From UBA2231 sp964415175 (GTDB lineage: Bacteria > Elusimicrobiota > Elusimicrobia > Elusimicrobiales > UBA9959), in the NCBI GenBank assembly GCA_964415175.1, contig CAYPYG010000009.1, positions 1 through 64,000 on the forward strand: a stretch of 64,000 nucleotides of DNA, read 5' to 3'. Positions within the stretch are counted from its first letter, which is position 1, and every line of letters begins with the position of its first letter. Below are positions 8,659 through 17,222 of this stretch, one piece after another. The translations under genes were made by a program, and so were the position numbers. The notes beneath the pieces were generated by a model. It was given only the letters and a program-made list of their open reading frames with translations. It made no database searches and was not told where the DNA came from.

Positions 8659-9531
8659 ATGCCATACGCTTTCATAATCAATCCCAGGGCCGGTACGCGC
8701 GGCGCCGCGGCGGCGGAGATGATAACCGCCGAGATGTCCGGCCGCCGCCTGGAGCACCGCATCTTCCTCACCGAGCGCCCCGGCCACGGCCGCGAACTGG
8801 CCCGCGAAGCCGTGGTCGCCGGGTTCGACACCCTCGTGGCCGTCGGGGGGGACGGCACCATCCGGGAGACCGCCGAACCGCTGATAGGCAGGGAGAGAAC
8901 GCTGGGGATAATCCCCTGCGGCTCGGGCAACGGCCTGGCCCGCAATCTGCACATCCCGCTGGACCCGGCCGCGGCCCTTAAAGGACTGCTCTCCTGGAAA
9001 CCGCGCCGTATAGATACCGGCCTGGCCGACGGCAGGCCTTTCTTCTGCGCCGCCGGGGTGGGCCTGGACGCGCGCGTGGCCAGGCGCTTCAATTCGCCGG
9101 GCGGGGCCAGGGGGATATTCCCGTACGTCGCCCACGCTCTCTCCGAATTCCTGAGTTACAAGCCCGAGCCGCTGGTAATAACGACGGCCGAAAAGCGCGT
9201 GGCGACGGCCCCGCTCGTCGCGGCGGCCATGAACGGGCGCCAGTACGGGGGCGGCGCGCTGCTGGCCCCGGGCGCTTACATAGACGACGGGCTGCTCGAC
9301 CTCGTCACGGTCAAAAAGACCGGTTTCTTCACGACCATGTCCGCGCTGCCGTCCTTCTTCGCCGGGAAGATAGATTCCAGGCCGGACCTGGTGCAGAGTT
9401 TCACCACACGGGCCCTGGAGATACACTGCGCGCCGGGGACGCCGTATCATCTGGACGGCGAGGATTTCGAATCCGCGGGGCTCATCCGCATCTCGCTGCT
9501 GCCCGCTTCGCTTTCGGTCCTGGCGCCCTGA
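8659..9531 (+). CDS. Diacylglycerol/lipid kinase family protein (YegS/DagK type)
   Basis: A 290-residue cytosolic lipid kinase. The nucleotide site GGDGTIRETA (about residues 59-68) and the following PCGSGNGLARNL are the defining DAGK catalytic motifs; the C-terminal part (ALLAPGAYIDDGLLDLVTVKK, YHLDGEDFE) matches the second domain of YegS-like enzymes. It would phosphorylate diacylglycerol or another lipid alcohol with ATP. The exact lipid substrate cannot be told from sequence. Length is normal for the family. Confidence 0.85.
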   Translation: MPYAFIINPRAGTRGAAAAEMITAEMSGRRLEHRIFLTERPGHGRELAREAVVAGFDTLVAVGGDGTIRETAEPLIGRERTLGIIPCGSGNGLARNLHIPLDPAAALKGLLSWKPRRIDTGLADGRPFFCAAGVGLDARVARRFNSPGGARGIFPYVAHALSEFLSYKPEPLVITTAEKRVATAPLVAAAMNGRQYGGGALLAPGAYIDDGLLDLVTVKKTGFFTTMSALPSFFAGKIDSRPDLVQSFTTRALEIHCAPGTPYHLDGEDFESAGLIRISLLPASLSVLAP

Positions 9532-9555
9532 GCCCTGCGCCGGGGAGGGGGACTG

Positions 9556-10590
9556 ATGTCCGACATAAAGCTCGACTCCGAGGCCAGGCTTTACAGACCG
9601 ATAGCCGGGGGGGACGTCCTCTGCCTGGCCTGCGCCCACCGCTGCCGCATCGCCGACGGGAAACGCGGCGTCTGCGGGGCCCGCGTCAACGCCGGCGGCC
9701 GGCTGCTGTGCCCGTACGGCTGGACCGCGGCCCTTTCGGCCGATCCCGTCGAGAAGAAACCTTTCTACCACGCCCTGCCAGGCGCGCTGACCCTGTCCTT
9801 CGGGATGTACGGCTGCAATTTCCGCTGCACGTTCTGCCAGAACCACGAACTGGCCGAACCGGCCTCGGCCGCCCGCCCGCCCTTCGCCGAACCGGCGTCA
9901 CCGGAGGGCATAACGGCGGCGGCCCGCCGCCTGGGGGCGGCCATGCTGGTCTCCACCTACAATGAACCGCTGATAACCGCGGAATGGGGCGCGGCGGTGC
10001 TCGCGGCGGGCAAAAAGGCCGGGCTGGCTGGCGCCTTCGTCTCCAACGGCTACGCCACGCCGGAGGCGCTGGATTTCCTGCGCCCGTCGGTGGACTGTTT
10101 CAAGGTGGACCTCAAGTTCTTCCGCGACGAGACCTACCGCAAAGTGGCTGGCGCCCGCCTGGAGCCGGTAAAGACCGCCATACGCCTGATGCTGGAAAAG
10201 GGGTTCTGGGTGGAGGTCGTGACCCTGCTCATCCCCGGCCTCAACGATTCAAAGGAAGAGGTGTCGGAGCTGGCGGCGTTCCTGGCTTCCTTATCCAGGG
10301 ATATCCCCTGGCATCTGACCGCCTTCCACCCGTCCCACCTGATGAAGGACCGGCCGCGGACCTCCCCGGCGGCGCTGGAGAAGGCCTGCGAGGCGGGCCT
10401 GGCGGCCGGGCTGAAATACGTTTACACCGGGAACATCGAGGGCGGGAGACAGGATACGCTCTGTCCCTCGTGCGGAAAGGAACTCGTCGAGCGCGAAGGC
10501 TACGAAGTGACGGCGGACCGGGTTTCCGGGACCGGGAAATGCGCGGAGTGCGGGGCGGTAATAGCGGGGTTCTGGGGACCTAGAACCTGA
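9556..10590 (+). CDS. amrS: AmmeMemoRadiSam system radical SAM enzyme (AmrS/PflX family)
   Basis: A 344-residue radical SAM protein. The N-terminus has a cysteine cluster (CLACAHRCRIADGKRGVCG), then the 4Fe-4S/SAM motif CNFRCTFC inside YGCNFRCTFCQN, followed by STYNEPL and CFKVDLKFF typical of AmrS/PflA-related proteins. A C-terminal zinc ribbon is present (LCPSCG...KCAECG). The MEMO and AMMECR1 partner genes that give the system its name are not in this window. The physiological substrate is unknown. The 3' end overlaps the convergent membrane-protein gene by 11 bases. Confidence 0.85.
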   Translation: MSDIKLDSEARLYRPIAGGDVLCLACAHRCRIADGKRGVCGARVNAGGRLLCPYGWTAALSADPVEKKPFYHALPGALTLSFGMYGCNFRCTFCQNHELAEPASAARPPFAEPASPEGITAAARRLGAAMLVSTYNEPLITAEWGAAVLAAGKKAGLAGAFVSNGYATPEALDFLRPSVDCFKVDLKFFRDETYRKVAGARLEPVKTAIRLMLEKGFWVEVVTLLIPGLNDSKEEVSELAAFLASLSRDIPWHLTAFHPSHLMKDRPRTSPAALEKACEAGLAAGLKYVYTGNIEGGRQDTLCPSCGKELVEREGYEVTADRVSGTGKCAECGAVIAGFWGPRT

Positions 10591-11041
10591 AAATATCCGT
10601 CCCCGAGTCTTTCCAGGGATTGTCCGCTTCCCTCTGGAACACGGCAGGCAGCGCTCCCAGCAGGAAAGCGGCGGCCAGCGGGAGCCAGGCCAGCCAGTAG
10701 GCCTCGAACCTGCTCCTCGCCGCCAGCGGGGCGAACACGAACATTGTGACGAAAAGCGCCGCCAGGACGGTGGAGATGGTGAGCGCCCGGTTCCGCTGGG
10801 AGCGCTGAAAAAGAGAGGCGAGATAGTACTGCGACAGGGCGGTCGCTACGGTCATGAAGGCGAAGGCGGCCGAATCCAGCGCCAGCGGCCCGGGACAGGT
10901 CCCTTCGGAACAGAACGGGCGCGCGGCGAGGTTCACGGCCAGTATCAGCAGCCCCGCGAGCACCACCTGCACGAGCAACAGCAGCCCGGACAGCGCCATG
11001 TAGGCGAGGGCCGCCGCGAAAGCGCGCTCAGCCGCCCGCAT
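10580..11041 (-). CDS. Four-helix membrane protein of unknown function
   Basis: A 153-residue protein with about four hydrophobic helices (AYMALSGLLLLVQVVLAGLLILAV, FAFMTVATALSQYYLA, ALTISTVLAALFVTMFVFAPLA, AYWLAWLPLAAAFLLGALPAV). No family recognised. It overlaps the 3' end of era by 14 bases, so it is probably translated from the same message. Confidence 0.6.
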   Translation of the reverse strand: MRAAERAFAAALAYMALSGLLLLVQVVLAGLLILAVNLAARPFCSEGTCPGPLALDSAAFAFMTVATALSQYYLASLFQRSQRNRALTISTVLAALFVTMFVFAPLAARSRFEAYWLAWLPLAAAFLLGALPAVFQREADNPWKDSGTDIFRF

Positions 11042-11948
11042 TCTCCCTCCTGGCCTTGAGGAAGACCGGGTCGTTCTCCCAGCCTTTGGTGACTTTCACC
11101 GTCAGTTCGAGGTCCGCGGGCCGGCCCAGCAGTTTCTCCAGCTTGGCCCGCGAGTTCTCGCGCAGTTTCCGGATGGCCCGCCCGCCGGCCCCCAGCAGTA
11201 TGGGCTTGAGCGACGGGCGGCTGACATGCACCACGGCGTGCACGAAATCCGGCCGCCCCGCCTCCTCCCTGAAATGGTCCACCTCCACCGCGCAGCAGTA
11301 AGGCACCTCGTCCGAAAAGAGGCGGAAAAGCTCCTCGCGGACTATCTCGCCGGCGTAGAAGCGCTCCCACCTGTCGGTGGACTGGTCCGTCGGGTAGTAC
11401 GGGGGATGTTCCGGCAGCCCGGCCAGCAGCGTCCGGCGGACCTCGCGCAGACCGTCCCCGTTAAGGGCGGAGACTGGAAAAACCCCGGCGATGTCCGGCA
11501 GCAGGCCCTTATGGAACTCCACGGCCGCGGCGACGGCGGCCTGGTCCTTGACCTGGTCGATCTTGTTGACCAGCAGGTAAAGCGGGATCTTCAGTCCCGC
11601 CAGGCGCTTTATGTGCTCGTGCTTCTCCGGCGGCGGGACGCGCGGCTCGGTGATGAGGAGGGCGAGGTCCGCGTCCTCGTTGAGGGCGCGCGAGATGTCG
11701 CCGGCCATGCCCTTCTCGAATAGATTGCGCGGGGACAGCATGCCCGGGGTATCGATGAAGACGGCCTGGAAGCCCTTGCCGTTGAGTATGCCCAGGACGC
11801 TGTCGCGGGTGGTCTGGGGGCGGGGGGAGACGATGGAAAGACGGAAGCCGCAGAGGGTGTTGAGCAGCGTGGACTTGCCCGCGTTGGGCAGGCCGGCTAT
11901 CGCCACGAAGCCGGCCTTGAACCCCGCGGGACCGCTGCCCTTTTCCAC
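11028..11948 (-). CDS. era: GTPase Era
   Basis: A 306-residue Era GTPase. G1 is GLPNAGKST, switch region RPQTTRD, G3 DTPGM, G4 NKID, and the C-terminus is a KH-type RNA-binding domain (LKPILLGAGGRAIRKLRENSRAKLEKLLG). Era binds 16S rRNA and helps mature the 30S subunit. The start is a GTG at 11948 preceded by AGGACC. It lies between the PPC-domain gene upstream and the small membrane protein downstream, in one apparent transcription unit. Confidence 0.95.
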   Translation of the reverse strand: MEKGSGPAGFKAGFVAIAGLPNAGKSTLLNTLCGFRLSIVSPRPQTTRDSVLGILNGKGFQAVFIDTPGMLSPRNLFEKGMAGDISRALNEDADLALLITEPRVPPPEKHEHIKRLAGLKIPLYLLVNKIDQVKDQAAVAAAVEFHKGLLPDIAGVFPVSALNGDGLREVRRTLLAGLPEHPPYYPTDQSTDRWERFYAGEIVREELFRLFSDEVPYCCAVEVDHFREEAGRPDFVHAVVHVSRPSLKPILLGAGGRAIRKLRENSRAKLEKLLGRPADLELTVKVTKGWENDPVFLKARRENAGG

Positions 11949-11953
11949 CGGTC

Positions 11954-12403
11954 CTACTTGATGCAGATGGGATTGGCCCAGAGAGGCAGCTGGGTGGCCT
12001 TCTCGGTCTTGCGGACCTTGGGTTCGCCGCTGAGCTCCTGGATGGACACTTCGCAGCTGAAGACGCGGGTGCCGGCCATCAGGTGGCCGCCCCAGGCCTT
12101 ACCCTCGCTGTCGGAGAACATGATGTGGACGTGGACCATCGGTTTGTCGTCGAAGATGCTGACATTGCCGTTGAGCGAGAGTATCTCGAGGTCCTTCTCC
12201 AGGTTAATCTTGTTGTACTTCTTGGCCTTCTGGTCGTAGACGCCGAAGGTGGCCTTCTCCACCGCGCCGATGGCGCTTATGGTGCCGCACCTTATCTGGT
12301 GATGCTGGCAGAAATGCTGTACGGCCAGCAGGAGGTCCTCCCCTTTGTGGATGCTGAATAAGAAAGTCCGTCCGGTGAGATAGGGTTTGTCCTGTGGCAG
12401 CAT
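11954..12403 (-). CDS. PPC/DUF296-domain DNA-binding-type protein
   Basis: A 149-residue single-domain protein with the PPC (plant and prokaryote conserved, DUF296) fold. Visible features are LTGRTFLFSIHKGEDLLLAV at the start, ISAIGAVEKATFGVYD, the histidine-containing strand VHVHIMFSDSEG and the signature GGHLMAGT. Related proteins in bacteria form trimers; some plant members bind AT-rich DNA, while the bacterial function is unknown. It has a good GGAGGA ribosome binding site and lies upstream of era with 5 bases between. Confidence 0.8.
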   Translation of the reverse strand: MLPQDKPYLTGRTFLFSIHKGEDLLLAVQHFCQHHQIRCGTISAIGAVEKATFGVYDQKAKKYNKINLEKDLEILSLNGNVSIFDDKPMVHVHIMFSDSEGKAWGGHLMAGTRVFSCEVSIQELSGEPKVRKTEKATQLPLWANPICIK

Positions 12404-12474
12404 GCGAAGTCCTCCCTAATAGCGTTCGTCCCAATGATATTTTACAAAATTTCGGGACCGCTGACGAGGAAATG

Positions 12475-12504
12475 TTGACTTCTCCGGGAGGCAAGCAATA
12501 TAAT
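12475..12504 (+). promoter_or_regulatory. Sigma70-type promoter TTGACT-N18-TATAAT for the aldolase gene
   Basis: TTGACT at 12475-12480, 18-base spacer, TATAAT at 12499-12504. The start would fall near 12511, giving a leader of about 40 nt with a GGAGG at 12542-12546. This also argues against the upstream ATG at 12503, which lies inside the -10 box. Confidence 0.8.
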
Positions 12505-12550
12505 GAAAGCGGCGCGCCGCATTTATCGGCGCCCCCTAGCCGGAGGAAAA

Positions 12551-13528
12551 ATGCCCGTATCCTATAAAGAGCTCGGTTTCGTCAATACCCGCGAGATGTT
12601 CAAGGACGCGATGAAGGGCGGCTACGCCGTTCCCGCCTACAATTTCAACAACATGGAGCAGCTCCAGGCCATACTGACCGCCTGCTGCCGCTCCCGCTCC
12701 CCGGTGATACTGCAGATCTCTAAGGGCGCCCGCGATTACGCCAACTCCACGCTGCTGCGCTGGATGGGCCGCGGCGCCATGGAGATGATCAAGGAGATGA
12801 AGGAAGGCCCCGTCCCGGTGGCGCTGCACCTCGACCACGGCGACACCTTCGAGCTCTGCAAGAGCTGCATCGACTCGGGTTTCTCCTCGGTGATGATAGA
12901 CGCCTCCCATCACCCTTACGAGAAGAACGCGGAGATCACGAAGCAGGTCGTGGAATACGCCCATCATCACGACGTGACCGTCGAGGGCGAGCTGGGCGTG
13001 CTGGCGGGCATAGAGGACGAGGTTCAGGCGGAGAAATCCCACTACACCGACCCGGCGCAGGTCGAGGACTTCGTAAAGAAGACCGGCGTGGATTCGCTGG
13101 CCATCTCGATCGGCACCAGCCACGGCGCCTACAAGTTCAAGCTCAAGCCCGGCGAGAGCGTACCGCCGCTGCGCTTCGATATCCTCGAGCAGTGCGAGAA
13201 GCGCATCCCCGGCTTCCCGATAGTGCTGCACGGCGCCAGCTCCGTGCTGACGGACTACATCGCCATGATCAATAAGTACGGCGGCAAGATGGAGAACGCC
13301 GTCGGCGTGCCGGCCGAGCAGCTGCGCAAGGCCGCCAAGAGCGCCGTCTGCAAGATCAACATCGATTCCGACGGCCGCCTGGTCATGACCGCGGTCATCC
13401 GCAAGGTCTTCGCCGAGAAGCCCGCCGAGTTCGACCCGCGCAAGTACCTGGGCCCGGCCCGCGAAGAACTGATCAAGATGTACATCGACAAGAACACCAA
13501 CGTGCTCGGCTCGGCCGGGCGCGTTTAA
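12551..13528 (+). CDS. fba: Class II fructose-bisphosphate aldolase
   Basis: A 325-residue zinc-dependent aldolase that interconverts fructose 1,6-bisphosphate with DHAP and glyceraldehyde 3-phosphate in glycolysis and gluconeogenesis. Metal and active-site motifs are visible: PVALHLDHGDTFELC, MIDASHHPYEKNAEITKQVV, VEGELGVLAGIEDEV, and the phosphate/zinc-binding VLHGASSVL. Start chosen at ATG 12551 because it follows a GGAGG and a strong promoter; the upstream in-frame ATG sits within the promoter. Codon use is strongly biased to GC-ending codons, consistent with high expression. Confidence 0.92.
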   Translation: MPVSYKELGFVNTREMFKDAMKGGYAVPAYNFNNMEQLQAILTACCRSRSPVILQISKGARDYANSTLLRWMGRGAMEMIKEMKEGPVPVALHLDHGDTFELCKSCIDSGFSSVMIDASHHPYEKNAEITKQVVEYAHHHDVTVEGELGVLAGIEDEVQAEKSHYTDPAQVEDFVKKTGVDSLAISIGTSHGAYKFKLKPGESVPPLRFDILEQCEKRIPGFPIVLHGASSVLTDYIAMINKYGGKMENAVGVPAEQLRKAAKSAVCKINIDSDGRLVMTAVIRKVFAEKPAEFDPRKYLGPAREELIKMYIDKNTNVLGSAGRV

Positions 13529-13546
13529 GCCGGGAGAGAGGACGGG

Positions 13547-13572
13547 AAGCCCGGCCGCGCGCCGGGCTTTCC
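13547..13572 (+). terminator. Terminator after the aldolase gene
   Basis: Stem AAGCCCGGC / GCCGGGCTT with a CGCGC loop, followed by a short T-rich stretch (TCCATTT). Confidence 0.7.
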
Positions 13573-13578
13573 ATTTAT

Positions 13579-14835
13579 ATGGATACAGACGCCGACATCG
13601 CAGTGGTAGGGGGCGGGGCCTCCGGGCTGGCCGCGGCCGTTGAGGCGGCGCGCGCGGGGGCCTCGGTCGTCGTCCTGGAGAAGAACCATGTCCCCGGACG
13701 AAAGGTGCTCTCCACCGGTTCAGGCAAATGCAATTTCTCCAACCTCCGGGTCGGACCGTCGGATTACAACGCCGCCGCCCGGCCTTTCCTGAAAAAGACC
13801 TTCGCCGCCCTCGCTCCCGCCAGGACCCGCGCTTTCTTCGAAGAACTGGGCCTTCTTTCCGTCGAAGGGGAAAGCGGGCGCCTCTTTCCCCGCTCCATGC
13901 GCGCGCAGGACGTGGTAGCGCTGCTCTGCAACGAGCTGGCTTTCCGCGGCGGCAGGATCGCGACGCTCACGGAGGTCTCGGCCATAAAGCCCGCCGCCGG
14001 GGCCTTCGAAATTACGGCGCGGCGGGTGGCTCCGAAATGGGACAAAAAAGCCGCGGGCGGGGACCCCGCGGTTTTCCGCGCGCGCCGCGTGATACTGGCC
14101 GCGGGCGGCGCCGCCTACCCGCAGATCGGCGGGGGGGAAGGCGGCTGCGCGCTGCTGAAGTCCCTGGGGCACAAGGTGTCGGCTCTTTCGCCCTCTATCG
14201 TTCCCCTGCGCACGCTCAAGCCGCCGCCGAAGGAGCTCGACGGAGTGCGCCTGTCGGCCGCGCTCAAGCTGGTCTCCGGCGACCGCGTCCTGGCGGAGTC
14301 GTCGGGCGAACTGCTTTTCACCGCCTACGGCCTCTCCGGCCCCGCCGTTCTCGACCTGAGCCGGGCCGCCGTCGCGGCCCTCGGCGCCGCCCCTGTTTCC
14401 ATCGAAGCGGATTTCTTCCCCGAAATGACGGCGCCGGCGCTTGAAAAGGCGCTTACGGAGCGCGCCGCCGCCTTCGCCGGCCGGCCTTTCTCCCATTTCG
14501 CCGCGGGATTGCTGAACGATAAAGTCCTTAAGGCCGCCGCGGCTCGGGCCGGGATCCCGTGGGACGCCCCGGTGGGGCCGGTACAGGCCTTCGCCCGCGA
14601 GCTGAAGAGCTTCGCCGCCGCCGTGGCCGGTCCGCTGGGCTTCGAGGACGCCATGGTCACGGCCGGAGGCTGCTCCCTGGACGGGATAGATCCGGCCTCT
14701 TTCGCCTCTAAAAAGGTTCCCGGCCTTTTCGTGACCGGGGAACTGCTGGACGTGGACGGCCGCTCAGGCGGCTTCAACCTCCATTTCGCCTGGACCTCCG
14801 GCATCCTGGCCGGCCGCGCCGCCGGCCGTTTTTGA
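13579..14835 (+). CDS. NAD(P)/FAD-dependent oxidoreductase of the HI0933/YhiN (BaiN) family
   Basis: A 418-residue flavoprotein. The N-terminal Rossmann motif is VVGGGASGLAAAVEAARAG, followed by the family hallmark GRKVLSTGSGKCNFSN, then LLFTAYGLSGPAVLDLSR, and at the C-terminus VTAGGCSLDGIDPASFASK with GLFVTGELLDVDGRSGGFNLHFAWTSG split over the FAD-binding end. Members include BaiN, and most have no assigned substrate. There is no ribosome binding site, and the ATG follows the aldolase terminator by a few bases. Confidence 0.88.
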   Translation: MDTDADIAVVGGGASGLAAAVEAARAGASVVVLEKNHVPGRKVLSTGSGKCNFSNLRVGPSDYNAAARPFLKKTFAALAPARTRAFFEELGLLSVEGESGRLFPRSMRAQDVVALLCNELAFRGGRIATLTEVSAIKPAAGAFEITARRVAPKWDKKAAGGDPAVFRARRVILAAGGAAYPQIGGGEGGCALLKSLGHKVSALSPSIVPLRTLKPPPKELDGVRLSAALKLVSGDRVLAESSGELLFTAYGLSGPAVLDLSRAAVAALGAAPVSIEADFFPEMTAPALEKALTERAAAFAGRPFSHFAAGLLNDKVLKAAAARAGIPWDAPVGPVQAFARELKSFAAAVAGPLGFEDAMVTAGGCSLDGIDPASFASKKVPGLFVTGELLDVDGRSGGFNLHFAWTSGILAGRAAGRF

Positions 14836-14845
14836 CCCCCGTCAA
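14832..14845. promoter_or_regulatory. Palindromic operator-like site TTGAC-CCCC-GTCAA
   Basis: An exact inverted repeat of the FNR/FixK type. It overlaps the stop codon of the preceding gene and is centred about 29 bases before a weak -10 (TACCAT at 14868-14873) for the secreted-protein gene at 14902. That spacing would put the site near -41.5, as for class II CRP/FNR-family activators. Confidence 0.55.
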
Positions 14846-14901
14846 AGACAAGTCCTCCCTCAACTGTTACCATATGGCCGACGGTTCACAGGGGAGGCAG
14901 A

Positions 14902-15453
14902 GTGAAACTCATTCTCGTTACTGTTCTTATGGCGGCGGCCATGCCGCTAAGCGCCGGGGAGACGGCCATCGAATCTCTCCGCGCGGTATCTTTCGATATG
15001 CCCGCCGCGGCGGTTCCCGAAGCGCCCGCTCCGGCCGAGCCTAAAGAGGTCAAGCCGGACGGTCTCTACCGGGCTTACTGCTGGGGCCGCGCCCCGCACG
15101 CGAAGGCGGACGCCGAAGGGATGCCGGCCTCTTTCTGCGTCTCCTCTTTCCAGGTGCAGCTCAGGCCCGATTCCTCCGCTTTCCTGGTCCTCGCCGGCGA
15201 ATTATCCGGCGAGTTCCCGATGCAGGTGAAGTTCATCGGCGACGGGCTCTACGCCGGGACGGCCGCGGTCTTCCGCCGCTACCAGGGCGCGGCCTGCACG
15301 GAGGGGACCGACGCGGTGATAGAGATAACCGTAAAGATGGACGCCAGGGGCGCCATAATCGAGGAGCCCTCCCTTAAAGCCTTCTACGGCAGTACGTCCG
15401 ACGTCTGCCATTCGGGCTGGGACTACGCGGAGATATTCTACCTCCGCCGCTGA
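14902..15453 (+). CDS. Secreted protein of unknown function
   Basis: A 183-residue protein with GTG start behind GGGGAGG and a signal peptide (MKLILVTVLMAAAMPLSAG). A Pro/Ala-rich linker (AAAVPEAPAPAEPKEV) leads to a beta-rich domain of about 130 residues with four cysteines (YCWG, FCVSS, AACTEGTD, VCHSGW), which may form two disulfides. I do not recognise the family. It is the only gene between a putative operator and a strong terminator, so it is likely a single-gene unit. Confidence 0.65.
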   Translation: MKLILVTVLMAAAMPLSAGETAIESLRAVSFDMPAAAVPEAPAPAEPKEVKPDGLYRAYCWGRAPHAKADAEGMPASFCVSSFQVQLRPDSSAFLVLAGELSGEFPMQVKFIGDGLYAGTAAVFRRYQGAACTEGTDAVIEITVKMDARGAIIEEPSLKAFYGSTSDVCHSGWDYAEIFYLRR

Positions 15454-15474
15454 GCCCGCCCCTCTTTAAAAGAG

Positions 15475-15502
15475 AAGGCCGCCCGTAAGGGCGGCCTTTC
15501 TG
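15475..15502. terminator. Rho-independent terminator
   Basis: Stem AAGGCCGCCC / GGGCGGCCTT with a GTAA loop followed by TCTGTTTT; it ends the secreted-protein gene and stands between convergent units. Confidence 0.85.
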
Positions 15503-15520
15503 TTTTAAGCGGGGGAAGGC

Positions 15521-16525
15521 TCAATGTTTCAGTACAAGGACGGCCAGTTCATAGCAGGCGGCGCCTATGACGGCAGATCCGGGTATCGTCAGGACCCAGG
15601 CCCAGACTATCTGCCCGGCGACGCCCCATTTTACGGCGCTGAAGCGCTTGATTGTGCCGACCCCCATTATGGCGCCGGTTATGGTATGCGTGGTGCTGAC
15701 CGGCACGCCCAGCGCGGAAGCCGTGTAGAGGCTCAGGGCGCCGGCGGCTTCGGCGGAGAAGCCGTCTATGGGCTTAAGCTTGGAGATCTTGGTCCCCATC
15801 GTCCTGACTATGCGCCAGCCGCCGAAAAGAGTGCCTATCCCCATGGCCGCGTAGCAGGCCATGGCCACCCAGGCGGGGACCCTGAACTCGCCCTGCATAT
15901 AGCCGGCGCTGAAAAGCAGCCCGGTTATCAGGCCCATGGTCTTCTGCGCGTCGTTGCCGCCGTGCCCCACGCAGTAGGCGGCGGAGGAGATCAGCTGGAA
16001 CTGCTTGAACGACCTGTTGACCTGGCTCGGGGTGTAGGAGGAGGCGAGGCGGTAGAATACGGTGGCCAGGATTATGCCGAGCAGCAGGCCCAGCAGAGGG
16101 GATATCACGATGAAGGCCACTATCATGAGTATGCCTTTCATGATCAGGGCCCCGGGACCCGCCTTGACCAGGGCGGCGCCGGCCAGGCCGCCCATCAGGG
16201 CGTGCGAGGAGCTGGAAGGCATGCCGAAATACCAGGTGATGATGTTCCAGGCGCAGGCCCCGGCGAGGGCCCCGAAGACCACGAAGTTGTCCACCACGCC
16301 GATATCGACGATCCCTTTGCCGACGGTCTTGGCGACCTCGTGGTTGAAGATGAAAAAGGCGACCACGTTGAAGAAGGCCGCCCAGACCACCGCCTGGCGG
16401 GGGGAGAAGAGGCGGGTGGAGACGGCCGTGGCTATGGAGTTGGCGGCGTCGTGAAAACCGTTGAGGAAGTCGAAGACCAGGGCCAGGGCCACCAGGAAAA
16501 CGACGCCCAGGAGGATGCTATCCAT
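15521..16525 (-). CDS. pit: Low-affinity inorganic phosphate transporter, Pit family
   Basis: A 334-residue inner-membrane protein with about ten hydrophobic helices. The two inverted PiT signature repeats are visible: GFHDAANSIATAVSTR near the N-terminus with MPSSSSHALMGGLAGAAL, and in the second half GGNDAQKTMG with GVPVSTTHTITGAIMG. It would import phosphate (possibly as metal phosphate) using the ion gradient. It overlaps the DUF47 gene upstream by 8 bases, the usual pit partner arrangement. Confidence 0.92.
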   Translation of the reverse strand: MDSILLGVVFLVALALVFDFLNGFHDAANSIATAVSTRLFSPRQAVVWAAFFNVVAFFIFNHEVAKTVGKGIVDIGVVDNFVVFGALAGACAWNIITWYFGMPSSSSHALMGGLAGAALVKAGPGALIMKGILMIVAFIVISPLLGLLLGIILATVFYRLASSYTPSQVNRSFKQFQLISSAAYCVGHGGNDAQKTMGLITGLLFSAGYMQGEFRVPAWVAMACYAAMGIGTLFGGWRIVRTMGTKISKLKPIDGFSAEAAGALSLYTASALGVPVSTTHTITGAIMGVGTIKRFSAVKWGVAGQIVWAWVLTIPGSAVIGAACYELAVLVLKH

Positions 16526-17144
16526 GCTTTACCAGTATCCCCTCGATGGTCTTGGCGACGTGCTCGCAGACGTCGAGCGTGCCCTCGGCCACCTCGTAGA
16601 CCTCTTTCCATTTCATTATCTGCAGCGGGTCCTTTTCCTTCTCGAAGAGCTCGCTGATGGCCTTCTCGCGCAGCTGGTCGCCCATGTTCTCCAGGCGGTT
16701 AATCTCTATGCAGTAGTCGGTGACGCGGCGGGCCCGCTTGGTGTCGTGCAGATGCTTCACCGCGTTGGAGAGGGCGCGCGCGGACTGCTCGATATAGTCC
16801 ATGAACAGGGTCAGGTTCTCGTCGCGGGGGTCGAGCTTGTAAAGCTTCATGCGCGAGGTGATGGCGTTTATCAGGTCCATCACGTCGTCGAGCGTATTGG
16901 CCAGCGCGTAGATGTCCTCCCGGTCCAGGGGGGTGATGAAGGTGCGGTTGAGCATGTCGGTGATCTCGTGGGAGAGAGTGTCGCCCTCGTGCTCGAAATC
17001 CTTTATCTTCTTCACGGTCTCCTCGCAGACCGAATCCTTCTTGATGGCGTGCCGCAGATACTCGGAGGCCTTGACGATGTTCTCGGCCTGCAGCGCGAGG
17101 TAATCGAAGAATTTGACTTCTTTGGGGACCAGGTTGAAACCCAT
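16518..17144 (-). CDS. DUF47/PhoU-like protein, Pit accessory regulator
   Basis: A 208-residue all-helical protein of the TIGR00153/DUF47 family, related to PhoU. Typical segments are FFDYLALQAENIVKASEYL, IKDFEHEGDTLSHEITDML, TPLDREDIYALANTLDDVMD and the C-terminal KWKEVYEVAEGTLDVCEHV, with acidic residues that bind metal in relatives. It is thought to modulate the adjacent Pit transporter. AAGGAG precedes the ATG, and a TATAAT-like box lies further upstream in the 17165-17185 AT-rich patch. Confidence 0.88.
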   Translation of the reverse strand: MGFNLVPKEVKFFDYLALQAENIVKASEYLRHAIKKDSVCEETVKKIKDFEHEGDTLSHEITDMLNRTFITPLDREDIYALANTLDDVMDLINAITSRMKLYKLDPRDENLTLFMDYIEQSARALSNAVKHLHDTKRARRVTDYCIEINRLENMGDQLREKAISELFEKEKDPLQIMKWKEVYEVAEGTLDVCEHVAKTIEGILVKHG

Positions 17145-17222
17145 CTTAATCTCCTTGCCGGGCGGGATAGTTAAATTATATCCTTTTTCCCCCGAGCCCC
17201 GTCAAAGCCCAAGGAGAGCGCC

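Noticed and set aside
17192..17205. CCCC-GTCAAAG resembling the right half of the 14832 operator
   Set aside because: The left half is CCGAG instead of TTGAC, so no palindrome; it was not counted.
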